A program made the translations under genes and the position numbers. From the NCBI RefSeq assembly GCF_016584665.1, contig NZ_BBJB01000051.1:1-64000 (forward strand): a stretch of 64,000 nt of DNA. The letters run 5' to 3'. Source of the DNA: Pseudanabaena sp. lw0831. GTDB taxonomy: Bacteria > Cyanobacteriota > Cyanobacteriia > Pseudanabaenales > Pseudanabaenaceae. The notes beneath the pieces were generated by a model. It saw only the letters and a list, made by a program, of their open reading frames with translations. It did no database searches and was not told the DNA's origin. This document shows positions 8,934-16,239 of the stretch, one piece after another (position 1 is the first letter of the stretch; each line of letters opens with the position of its first letter).

Positions 8934-9845
8934 TCAGAACACTCGAAATTCATCATCCAATTTTAGTAACTTGTTTAAAGCTGTTTGAGCAGCAAGTTCA
9001 GCCCGCTCAGAAGTAACTTTTTGGTATCGCAAAGTGGTCTGAATATTTTGGTGTCCCATCAATGCTCGTAGTTCTTCAATCCCGATTAATCCGACTCGTT
9101 CTGTCGCAAAAGTATGCCGCAGATCGTGAAGGCGAATACCTGCTATTAAGGGGAAAGGATCTATCAAGTCTCGCCATCGCTGATGAATATTTGGATAACT
9201 CAATCGAACCACTGTCTTACTGAGTCGGTGTTGAGCTGTCCACAGAGCTGGATGCCCTTGGTGTCGGTAGTATTTGAGGTATTTCTCTAGCAATAGGGCT
9301 GCATCCTCACTGTAGAAGCACCAGCGGGTCTTATTGCCTTTCCCAACGACCTGAAACCTTTGCCCTTGCAGATCTAGATCTTCTAGATTTAAAGCTAAGA
9401 GTTCGGCAATTCTTGCTCCACTGCGGTGTAAAAGTCGTACTACAGCATTCAGGCGACAATCGGGTGTAATCGCCTCATACATTTGTTGGAGTTGGGTGGT
9501 ACTCAGATAACGGATGACACGATCTGAGGTATGTTCGCCTTTACTAAAATCTGGCTTACGTCGTCGTAAATGAGCAATTGGATTGACTCTGATATATCCT
9601 TGTTCGACAGCAAAGTTTAGGAGGGCTTGAACGATGGATTGATGTCGGTGGTGAGTTGTATAGGCTAGATGGGTCAAGCCGTTGAGATACTCTTCTATTG
9701 CTGCACGACCCAGAATCTCAATTGGATATCGTCCATACTTTTGTAGTAGCGGAATCAGTGTCAGTTCGTAAGACTTTTGGGTGGCGATACTCAGTCCAGG
9801 ACGCTCTAAAAATTGAGTAGTAACTGTTGCTAAAGTCAGCGACAT
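8934..9845 (-). CDS. Tyrosine recombinase, probable cointegrate resolvase of the Tn3 element
   Basis: A 303-residue phage-integrase-family protein. Residues 1-95 form a SAM-like core-binding domain; the catalytic domain carries R145 (GARIAE), a Lys in the beta hairpin (GKGNK), H240 and R243 (HDLRH), H265 (MGHQ) and nucleophile Y274. All catalytic residues are present. Most Tn3 elements use a serine resolvase; a tyrosine enzyme here parallels the TnpI of Tn4430-like elements. GGAGG sits upstream of the ATG. Likely substrate is a site inside the element, perhaps at 8865-8896. Confidence 0.9.
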   Translation of the reverse strand: MSLTLATVTTQFLERPGLSIATQKSYELTLIPLLQKYGRYPIEILGRAAIEEYLNGLTHLAYTTHHRHQSIVQALLNFAVEQGYIRVNPIAHLRRRKPDFSKGEHTSDRVIRYLSTTQLQQMYEAITPDCRLNAVVRLLHRSGARIAELLALNLEDLDLQGQRFQVVGKGNKTRWCFYSEDAALLLEKYLKYYRHQGHPALWTAQHRLSKTVVRLSYPNIHQRWRDLIDPFPLIAGIRLHDLRHTFATERVGLIGIEELRALMGHQNIQTTLRYQKVTSERAELAAQTALNKLLKLDDEFRVF

Positions 9846-9927
9846 ATACTACCTCCATCAGTCTAAAATCAAGGATAAGATTATTTTAAAAGTATATTTC
9901 TTTATTGATACTTTAATCTAGACTTAT

Positions 9928-10398
9928 ATGCAGCTTCTTGATTCTTTACTTGCACCTAATGCTGATGAATCACTCGGTCAATATCTTCGACGGCTTAGAC
10001 TACACAGAGGTTTGAGTCAAGCTGATGTGGTCGAGCTTGCAGGTATTCATTTGCAAAGCTTGGGTAAAATCGAACGAGGGAGAACGCTTAAACTCAATCA
10101 CAAAACTTGTAGTGGGTTGGCTTATGCTCTTAATGTTCCGAAAGAGTATCTCGAATCGGTTGGCAGAGGTGTTGCCGTGGATTTCCCATCTGCGCTCAAG
10201 TTTTGTCCGAGTTGCTGGACTGTAGGAATGGCTCCTGAGTCGATGTGGCTGGATTTAAGAGCGAAGTGTTGTTTTCTCTGCGGGATGGAGTTACGTCATC
10301 GCTGTGTTGGCTGTCAGGAGCCGATTACTTCCCTGAAGCATCGTTTCTGCCCTTTTTGTGGGACATCTTATCAATCTTCTTCACCCTTAAAAGTTTGA
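9928..10398 (+). CDS. XRE-type DNA-binding protein with C-terminal zinc ribbons
   Basis: A 156-residue protein. Residues 15-75 form a Cro/C1 helix-turn-helix (LSQADVVELAGIHLQSLGKIERG). The C-terminal half has four CxxC knuckles (C93/C96, C115/C118, C126/C129, C141/C144), enough for two zinc ribbons. It is divergent from the recombinase, with 82 bp between starts, a position typical of a regulator. Control of recombinase and transposase is inference. The HTH plus double zinc ribbon is not a standard Tn3 passenger that I know. Confidence 0.8.
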   Translation: MQLLDSLLAPNADESLGQYLRRLRLHRGLSQADVVELAGIHLQSLGKIERGRTLKLNHKTCSGLAYALNVPKEYLESVGRGVAVDFPSALKFCPSCWTVGMAPESMWLDLRAKCCFLCGMELRHRCVGCQEPITSLKHRFCPFCGTSYQSSSPLKV

Positions 10399-10432
10399 TA
10401 GCTGAAAGCAATCACAGTGAGGATTTCAGGGC

Positions 10433-10470
10433 TTCGTGGCACTGTTTTACACGTATCCTGACTATACCCC
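10433..10470 (-). repeat. Right terminal inverted repeat of the Tn3 element
   Basis: Read on the minus strand it begins GGGGTATAGTCAGGATACGT, matching the Tn3 consensus GGGG-N5-TCAG. ATATA follows at 10471-10475. Confidence 0.93.
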
Positions 10471-10562
10471 ATATAAAGCAAATGCCACTCAGATTGGGTT
10501 ACAGCATCTAGCTCATGGGTGAAGAGTGTCGCTAAACCTAAATTAAAAAGCAGATTTTTCAT
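10471..10562 (-). pseudogene. N-terminal part of the membrane protein split by the Tn3 element
   Basis: ATG at 10562 opens a frame (MKNLLFNLGLATLFTHELDA...) that runs 30 codons to the target-site duplication and is then diverted into transposon sequence. Joined to the downstream half across one ATATA copy it is in frame. It lies 24 bp after the toxin gene, so it was probably the third gene of that operon. Confidence 0.85.
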
Positions 10563-10585
10563 ATTAGCGTACCCATTTAGCTCCA

Positions 10586-10846
10586 TTAATCTTGATAATG
10601 AAACCGACAAGCGACTATCAAAATGCTCTCCTCTAAGACCTCATAAACTATGCGATGTTCAGTGGTTATTCTGCGTGACCAATAGCCCGACAGATTAGCT
10701 TTTAATGGTTCAGGCTTCCCTATCCCATCAAAAGGATTCCTTTGAATATCTTTAATCAAGATATTGATTCTTTTTAAGATTTTCTTGTCAGTATCCTGAA
10801 ACCACAAATAGTCATCCCAAGCAGCTTCTGTAAATGTAAGTTTCAT
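10586..10846 (-). CDS. yoeB: YoeB/Txe-type ribosome-dependent mRNA interferase toxin
   Basis: An 86-residue protein with the Txe/YoeB pattern: MKLTFTEAAWDDYLWFQ at the start, then LIKDIQRNPFDGIGKPEPL, and the catalytic C-terminal GYWSRRITTEHRIVYEV. The Glu, Arg and His of that segment match YoeB catalytic residues, so it should be active. It cleaves mRNA on the ribosome when its antitoxin is lost. Its ATG overlaps the antitoxin stop by 4 bp, giving translational coupling. Confidence 0.92.
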   Translation of the reverse strand: MKLTFTEAAWDDYLWFQDTDKKILKRINILIKDIQRNPFDGIGKPEPLKANLSGYWSRRITTEHRIVYEVLEESILIVACRFHYQD

Positions 10847-11097
10847 TCTTCAATTAAATCTCTCTCAAAAACTTTACCTGTTTTTGCTGATTGAATCGAA
10901 TCGAGCAGATGTTTGGCATTAACTGGATTGGATAGTAAATATAATGTTTCTTGCCAAGCTGAAAATTCATCTAGCGAAATTAGAACAGCTTTTTTACCCT
11001 TATCATTACAAAGAATTGTTGGTTGCACGTCTGCTATAACGCGATCAATTAAACCATCTAAGTCATGACTTGCTTGCTGGGTTGTCATTGCATCCAT
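10843..11097 (-). CDS. YefM/Phd-type antitoxin
   Basis: An 84-residue protein with the Phd/YefM fold pattern: MTTQQASHDLDGLIDRV, then a central CNDKGKKAVLISLDEFSAW strand-helix and a charged C-terminal tail that would wrap the toxin. AGGAGG seven bases upstream supports ATG 11097 as start. It neutralises the downstream YoeB and normally represses the operon. Confidence 0.9.
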   Translation of the reverse strand: MDAMTTQQASHDLDGLIDRVIADVQPTILCNDKGKKAVLISLDEFSAWQETLYLLSNPVNAKHLLDSIQSAKTGKVFERDLIEE

Positions 11098-11170
11098 TTT
11101 ATCCTCCTTAGTAAACTAGTGACTCAAGTAAAGAATCACAATGCCTTAATTTGGTTTATTTGCTATTGTA

Positions 11171-11308
11171 GGCACTGGTTCCGCGCTATGAGATTGTTCG
11201 GCTAAAATCCTTTCTTGACAAGGGTTTTAGCCATTTTAAGGTCAAATCGTCGAAACCTAGACATAAAAAGGGCTTCAGAGCTTTTTCTCATAGTGCGGAA
11301 CCAGTGCC
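11171..11308. mobile_element. 138-bp MITE with 22-bp inverted ends and 8-bp target duplication
   Basis: Ends GGCACTGGTTCCGCGCTATG(AG) at 11171-11192 and the complement at 11287-11308 differ at one position. CTATTGTA flanks both sides (11163-11170 and 11309-11316). There is no internal gene. The 8-bp duplication and GG terminus would fit a non-autonomous relative of an ISL3-like element, but the parent is not visible here. Confidence 0.88.
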
Positions 11309-11319
11309 CTATTGTAATT

Positions 11320-11844
11320 CTATGGCTTAATAATTTTTACAATATTATCTTGGATTTCCTTTATGTTTTCTTCTAGTTTATTCATTAAATTCCAAAACTT
11401 TGAAAATTGTTGTTGCTTATCCTCAAGAGACTTACTTGTATAGCTGTTTAACATAACCACTCCAAGTTCTTCCCCGAAAATATTCTTTGTAATTACTAGT
11501 TTACTGTGAACATCTTTTAAGCTGGGAAAATAAAGGTTAATAAGCATATCTAGCTTAATTAGAGGTGGTATTTTATTTAATTCGTGTGATTCAATTGATT
11601 TGATTTCAACGTTATTAAAAATCTTATTGGAAACTTGATTTAAAGTTAAATTGTAATAATCTTTTCTTATTTCATGTAATATGACATAGATTTCTTCTAG
11701 ATTTTTTCTCTCTCTATCTTCTTTGGACAATCTTTCTGTTTTTCTCTGGTTAAGCAAAGAATTTCCAAAAGCTCCTAATAAACTTAAGAATCCACCACAT
11801 AGTGAAGAAATTACTGGAACCCAAATTGATATTTCTTGTGCCAT
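11320..11844 (-). CDS. Hypothetical protein with one N-terminal membrane helix
   Basis: A 174-residue protein: one transmembrane helix at about residues 8-28 (WVPVISSLCGGFLSLLGAFG), then a charged alpha-helical body with Lys/Glu-rich stretches that could form a coiled coil at the C-terminus (EDKQQQFSKFWNLMNKLEEN). I recognise no family. It follows the ParA gene by 6 bp on the same strand, so the two are co-transcribed and may act together at the membrane. AT-rich codon use is typical of accessory DNA. Confidence 0.6.
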   Translation of the reverse strand: MAQEISIWVPVISSLCGGFLSLLGAFGNSLLNQRKTERLSKEDRERKNLEEIYVILHEIRKDYYNLTLNQVSNKIFNNVEIKSIESHELNKIPPLIKLDMLINLYFPSLKDVHSKLVITKNIFGEELGVVMLNSYTSKSLEDKQQQFSKFWNLMNKLEENIKEIQDNIVKIIKP

Positions 11845-11850
11845 TGCCTT

Positions 11851-12813
11851 TTATTCTAAATCAACTAAACTTAGTCTTGAGGTTTGTTCTTTCTTGCCGA
11901 GGGAGACTTCTAGCTTTTTCAAAAGCTCGACTGTGACCTCAGCAAAAGCTTTTGCGCCGCCTGAATTGGGGTTAGCTAAGGAAGCAGGGATGAAATTATC
12001 TACAGCTTTAGCGATGTTTACATCATTGGGAATCTTCGTTTTAAAAATCTTGGCACTGCTAAAATCCGCAGCTACTCGATCCATCACTTTTTGGTAATAT
12101 CTGCTTAGGGTAAAGCCTGCCGACATACTAAACACGATTCCTAAGAGTTGAATATTAATCGAGTTATCTTCTCTATATACTTCACGCAATCTCTCAATGC
12201 GTCTTTCTAATAACTGAATACCTACTACCGATAGTGGCTCAGGTCTTGCTGGCATTAGGTAATAATCGCTTGCCACAATGCTGCTCCGAGTGATCAAGTT
12301 ATACCCAGGGGCGCAATCGAGAATAATGAAATCATACGTTTTAAGGGCTGGAGCAAGAATACCTTTGATTAAGGTCTGCTCGAACCTGCTCCAAGTCTGC
12401 TGAAAGGTTTGTTTCTCGTCGTACAGCAGCGATCGGTTATAGAGCATTTCGGAAACTAGAAATTCATCGTATAGATCAATATCACCAACTAATAGATCGA
12501 GACCTTGCACTTTGCAAACATGGGGAATTACGAGATCTTTGATTTGGTAGACTTTTTCTTCTGGATCATTAACCTGTACTCCATAACGCGCGATTGCTTG
12601 ACTGACCAGATTTCGCAATGTGCGGTTTTCTTTACGGCACTTAGCAAACTCGGCGGGTGAAATCATGCTGAGTGTGGCGCTAATTTGGGTATCTAAATCT
12701 ACAACTAAAACCTTTTTGCGATGGATTTTAGCCAAGCAGGTGGCAATATTGACAGTTAAGGTGGTTTTTCCTACCCCACCTTTCATATTGACCGTTGCAA
12801 TCACTTTACCCAT
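11851..12813 (-). CDS. ParA/Soj-family ATPase
   Basis: A 320-residue protein with the deviant Walker A motif KGGVGKTT at residues 12-19, the second motif VLVVDLDTQ, and Walker B FIILDCAPG. These define the ParA/MinD superfamily of ATPases that position DNA or protein complexes. No ParB is adjacent; the only partner is a small membrane protein 6 bp downstream. Cargo is therefore unknown: a plasmid-derived partition gene or a positioning ATPase for a membrane complex are both possible. Confidence 0.88.
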   Translation of the reverse strand: MGKVIATVNMKGGVGKTTLTVNIATCLAKIHRKKVLVVDLDTQISATLSMISPAEFAKCRKENRTLRNLVSQAIARYGVQVNDPEEKVYQIKDLVIPHVCKVQGLDLLVGDIDLYDEFLVSEMLYNRSLLYDEKQTFQQTWSRFEQTLIKGILAPALKTYDFIILDCAPGYNLITRSSIVASDYYLMPARPEPLSVVGIQLLERRIERLREVYREDNSINIQLLGIVFSMSAGFTLSRYYQKVMDRVAADFSSAKIFKTKIPNDVNIAKAVDNFIPASLANPNSGGAKAFAEVTVELLKKLEVSLGKKEQTSRLSLVDLE

Positions 12814-12986
12814 TGTTTAAATACCCAGTTTAAATATCCAATTAAATACCGACAAAATAAAATTCTTAGGTGAGTCTCTTTGAGGCGATTATCCTAAATC
12901 ATTTTTTGTCAGTTAACAATACACCATTGAACTACCAAGTCATCTTTAATTATAAAAAGTAGATGAAATGTTGGGGATTGCCTTTT

Positions 12987-13541
12987 TTAATTGAGATTTG
13001 GATTGACGACATGTCCTCTAGTGGGGTCAGGGATAAATAAGCCGAGGCGCAGCGATCGCAATACTACTTCCCAGACCTCGCGCATTTGTTCTTCGCCTTC
13101 TGTCCAATAGTCAAATGTAAATAGGACTTGGACATTGCCCCCGATACCGATCAGGATGCGGGAAGTTGCTTCTCTCTTCTCCGTAGCATCGATATATCGC
13201 AAATCTGTCCAGACTAGTTTCATGCCATCTCGATTAGCACTAGTAATTTTGCTCTTGGTGAGAATTTCGCGATCGTCATCATCGAGGACTTGTTGCAAGG
13301 CTTGTTTGAGCGGAAAGGTATTCCAGTCATGGGGAGGCAAACGATTAAAGGACATTTCTAATGCACCTGTATCGTCGGTTGGTTCAAAATCGTGGAAGCT
13401 AACGGACTTTTCTTTAAACTTAACGATCCAATCCTTGGGGAAATCAAACCGCACCGCGCCGCGATCTGCAACAAATATTTTGTATCCTTCTTCCGACTCC
13501 CAGCCATGATCGCTGCGTAAAGTTAGGTCTTTTTTTCTCAT
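12987..13541 (-). CDS. Conserved hypothetical protein
   Basis: A 184-residue soluble protein, Asp/Glu-rich, with no signal peptide or membrane helix. The visible core is beta-rich (GAVRFDFPKDWIVKF, ISSA-like strands, LVWTDLRYIDA) and ends with an acidic helix (EEQMREVWEVVLRSLRLG). This arrangement resembles small ligand-binding beta sheets that back onto one long helix, but I cannot name the family. Confidence 0.6.
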   Translation of the reverse strand: MRKKDLTLRSDHGWESEEGYKIFVADRGAVRFDFPKDWIVKFKEKSVSFHDFEPTDDTGALEMSFNRLPPHDWNTFPLKQALQQVLDDDDREILTKSKITSANRDGMKLVWTDLRYIDATEKREATSRILIGIGGNVQVLFTFDYWTEGEEQMREVWEVVLRSLRLGLFIPDPTRGHVVNPNLN

Positions 13542-13603
13542 GATTTTAACTAGTGTGTAAAAACTACAGTCATTGTAAGTAAAACATGTGGGTATTGCCC
13601 ACT

Positions 13604-14278
13604 CTACTGTGGTGATAAGGCTGGTAAAACAAAGGCGATCGCAATGCCACTTATAACTAATATTTCAACAATGAATAGAGTTTTGCTAGAAGGCTTAAGC
13701 TTAAAACTCTTAAACCAAGACTTTGGCATATCTTCAGCGTGAATTGTCCAGTTATAGATTGATAACAATAGTGGTAATCCACCAACTTTAGCGCTCATCA
13801 ACAGATGCATTACTATACCAACAATCATTAATAACCATGCAATCAGATGTCCTATGTACCAAGCATGATTTAATTCTTCGCTAGGTAACCATTCTTCCTT
13901 CATCATCCGTCCTGTAATAACAGCAAAGGTAGCGGATAGAAGCATGATCGTATTTGTAAGACGCTGTAGAGATACCCACCAAATCGGTTTGTTAAAGTCT
14001 TTAAGCTGAATGAGGGATTGAGCCTGAACTAAGCGCCTTGAGCCTATATGAAAGCAATATAAAGCAAAAATCGGTAAGAGAACCAAAAATGTTAAAGAGA
14101 TCGTGCCGTGAATACCTTGAGTATTGGGAACTATTGGTAAGTTAAGAGTGCCAAACCTCTTGTCAAAACGGTCATAGACCATAAAGCCTGTAATCAATGC
14201 AGCAAAAACAAGTAAGGCGATCGCACTATGCAACAACCTTAGTAAAACAGGCTGATAGGGAGAAATTGGAGATTTCAT
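13604..14278 (-). CDS. Cytochrome b561-like membrane protein
   Basis: A 224-residue integral membrane protein with four or five helices. Paired histidines suited to haem are H17 in LLRLLHSAI, H53 in QGIHGT, and two in AWYIGHLIAWLLMIVGIVMHL. This fits the bacterial b561/Ni-Fe-hydrogenase b-type cytochrome family, which passes electrons across or along the membrane. The redox partner is not nearby. A role in quinone or thylakoid electron flow is only a guess. Confidence 0.75.
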   Translation of the reverse strand: MKSPISPYQPVLLRLLHSAIALLVFAALITGFMVYDRFDKRFGTLNLPIVPNTQGIHGTISLTFLVLLPIFALYCFHIGSRRLVQAQSLIQLKDFNKPIWWVSLQRLTNTIMLLSATFAVITGRMMKEEWLPSEELNHAWYIGHLIAWLLMIVGIVMHLLMSAKVGGLPLLLSIYNWTIHAEDMPKSWFKSFKLKPSSKTLFIVEILVISGIAIAFVLPALSPQ

Positions 14279-14341
14279 CTTTTTTCTATACTTGTCGAAC
14301 TAAAGCTAATATAGGATTAAAATCGCTTTAGGGGTAATTAA

Positions 14342-14527
14342 ATGCTGAAGTCTGCTATGTATTTTGCGATGTTTGTCGGTGCGATCGTGATCGCATTGTG
14401 GGTATCGCGTGAGGCGAACTACTTTTTTAGTAATTTACTTTCTTGGATTAGATATAATTGGCTACCAGCATTAGGACTTGTATTTTTAGGGATACTCTCC
14501 TACAAAGTAGTTAGCAGTAAATCATGA
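14342..14527 (+). CDS. Small two-helix membrane protein
   Basis: A 61-residue protein with helices at about residues 5-22 and 42-55 and few charges. It ends 6 bp before the recombinase-like gene and is on the same strand, so both are probably made from one transcript. No family recognised. Confidence 0.55.
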   Translation: MLKSAMYFAMFVGAIVIALWVSREANYFFSNLLSWIRYNWLPALGLVFLGILSYKVVSSKS

Positions 14528-14533
14528 TGCAAC

Positions 14534-16102
14534 ATGATCGATATTGAAATAGATAGTTTAGAGCGAATTCTCACGGCTTGCGATCGCAACACATTGGCAG
14601 GTCAGCGCGATTACTCAATTTTGCGATTATTAATCGAGAATTCGCTAAAGCGACAACAGGTTACAGCGATTAGTATTTGCGATTTTGACTTTAAGACGCG
14701 ATCGCTACTGATTCAAAAGCGCTATAAACGTCAAGATCGGCAAAATCAAACAGAAATTATTAGTCTCAGTTTGGACACATCCACAGCATTACAAGACTGG
14801 CTGAATTTGATTCATATCAGCAATGAGAATGGGTTAGAAGATTCTCAAGCGCCATTATTTATATCACTAGATCGTGCTAATTATGGACATCGTCTGACGG
14901 GAACAGCTATATATGGGATTGTCAAACGAGCAGCGGTTAGTGCAGATGTTAATTGTGCGATTGCCCCAGAACAGTTGAGATTTAGTCAAGAAAAACATGC
15001 ATTATCTCAAGACTATGAGACACGAAAAAGGACTATAATTGAGGCTAACAAGTCTCGGTTGAGACTCGCTAGTGTATCCAAATTAGAAAACGAGAATCAA
15101 AGAGAGACTCAGATAGAGATTAATAAGTCTCAAATAAGAGTAGATGATCAATTAACAAATTCCGATAATATTCCCTATGCACTTGCGGAATTTAGTCCTG
15201 ATATATTAACGGCACTCCTTTCTGACAAACGGAGTCTTAATACTAGACGAGCCTACGAAAAAGACTTGAGATATTTTTTCCTTGCAGCCTATGGGCAGAA
15301 GCCCACTGAGGCAGTAATTGCTCAATTTCTTCAATTGAATAGATTTGAGGCGATCGCGATCGCTTTGCGATACAAATCAGACCTAATTGCTAGAGGCCTA
15401 AAGGAATCAACTATAAATCGGCGGTTATCAGCGCTTAAGTCCTTAGTAAACTTCGCAGCCAAATTAGGAAAATGCAATTGGAATCTTGATGATGTCCAAA
15501 CTGAGACAGTCCAAACCTATCGCGATACGACTGGGCTTAAGCCTGAAGGTATTCGCACCATGTTACTTAGCATCAAACGTGACACCACCAAAGGAAAACG
15601 CGATTTCGCAATTTTGCGACTACTTTGGGACAATGCTTTGCGTCGCAATGAAGTGGTCAGCGCGAATATCGGTGATTTTGACTATGAAGCGCGATCGCTG
15701 CAAATTTTAGGTAAAGGACGTGGCTCTCAAAAGAGTCTCATTAGTCTTAATACTGGAACAGCTAGCGCAATTCAAGACTGGCTATCTTGCTTTGAGACAA
15801 AGAATCCAACTCAGCCATTATTCCACTCCCTAGATCTAGCTAATCGCGCACACAGACTGACTGGGACGGCTATTTACCAAATTGTTAGTCAGATTGCACG
15901 AACATCTGGAATTTCTAAACATATGTCCCCGCATCGCATTCGTCACTCTGCGATTACCGCAGCGCTAGATGCGACTAATGGCAATGTGCGTAAAGTACAA
16001 AAATTATCGCGACACAAGAAACTCGACACCCTCATGATCTACGACGACAATCGCACCAATATGCAAGGTGAAGTATCGAGTTTGTTAGGAGATTTGATAT
16101 AA
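14534..16102 (+). CDS. Tyrosine recombinase with an extra, decayed N-terminal catalytic domain
   Basis: A 522-residue protein. Residues 215-320 form a SAM-like core-binding domain and 330-522 an intact catalytic domain: R370, K394, H467, R470, H494 and Y503. Residues 1-155 repeat the catalytic domain: DYSILRLLIENSLK aligns with DFAILRLLWDNALR and HRLTGTAIYGIV with HRLTGTAIYQIV. In the copy R370 is replaced by K39, E373 by Q42 and H467 by E146, and the Tyr region is missing. The order pseudo-catalytic, core-binding, catalytic is unusual. Role unknown; no adjacent attachment site or cargo seen. Confidence 0.85.
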   Translation: MIDIEIDSLERILTACDRNTLAGQRDYSILRLLIENSLKRQQVTAISICDFDFKTRSLLIQKRYKRQDRQNQTEIISLSLDTSTALQDWLNLIHISNENGLEDSQAPLFISLDRANYGHRLTGTAIYGIVKRAAVSADVNCAIAPEQLRFSQEKHALSQDYETRKRTIIEANKSRLRLASVSKLENENQRETQIEINKSQIRVDDQLTNSDNIPYALAEFSPDILTALLSDKRSLNTRRAYEKDLRYFFLAAYGQKPTEAVIAQFLQLNRFEAIAIALRYKSDLIARGLKESTINRRLSALKSLVNFAAKLGKCNWNLDDVQTETVQTYRDTTGLKPEGIRTMLLSIKRDTTKGKRDFAILRLLWDNALRRNEVVSANIGDFDYEARSLQILGKGRGSQKSLISLNTGTASAIQDWLSCFETKNPTQPLFHSLDLANRAHRLTGTAIYQIVSQIARTSGISKHMSPHRIRHSAITAALDATNGNVRKVQKLSRHKKLDTLMIYDDNRTNMQGEVSSLLGDLI

Positions 16103-16140
16103 CCCAAAAGAGAGTTGCGCCGCAACTCTCTTTTGGGTTT
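16101..16140 (+). terminator. Hairpin terminator overlapping the recombinase stop
   Basis: AACCCAAAAGAGAGTTG pairs with CAACTCTCTTTTGGGTT around CGCCG; the left arm begins inside the stop codon. It carries the recurrent AACCCAAAAGAGAG outer arm. Confidence 0.85.
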
Positions 16141-16239
16141 TAGATTGAGGTGCTCATTCGCATTGTATTAATGCTATCTGTATCAACTCCCAAAAACAAA
16201 GTAATATTACATACGGTCTTCGTCTAGAGATGTATAAAT

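Larger units (their letters stand above)
5770..10470. mobile_element. Complete Tn3-family transposon, 4701 bp, with 5-bp target duplication
   Basis: The 38-bp ends at 5770-5807 and 10433-10470 are inverted repeats; the inner 29 bp (TCAGGATACGTG...) are identical. The right end begins GGGGTATAG then TCAG, the Tn3 pattern; the left outer 9 bp have diverged to GGCATGTAA. ATATA flanks both sides (5765-5769 and 10471-10475), the 5-bp duplication expected of Tn3. Cargo is minimal: transposase, tyrosine recombinase and a divergent XRE/zinc-ribbon gene. It interrupts a small membrane-protein gene. Confidence 0.93.
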
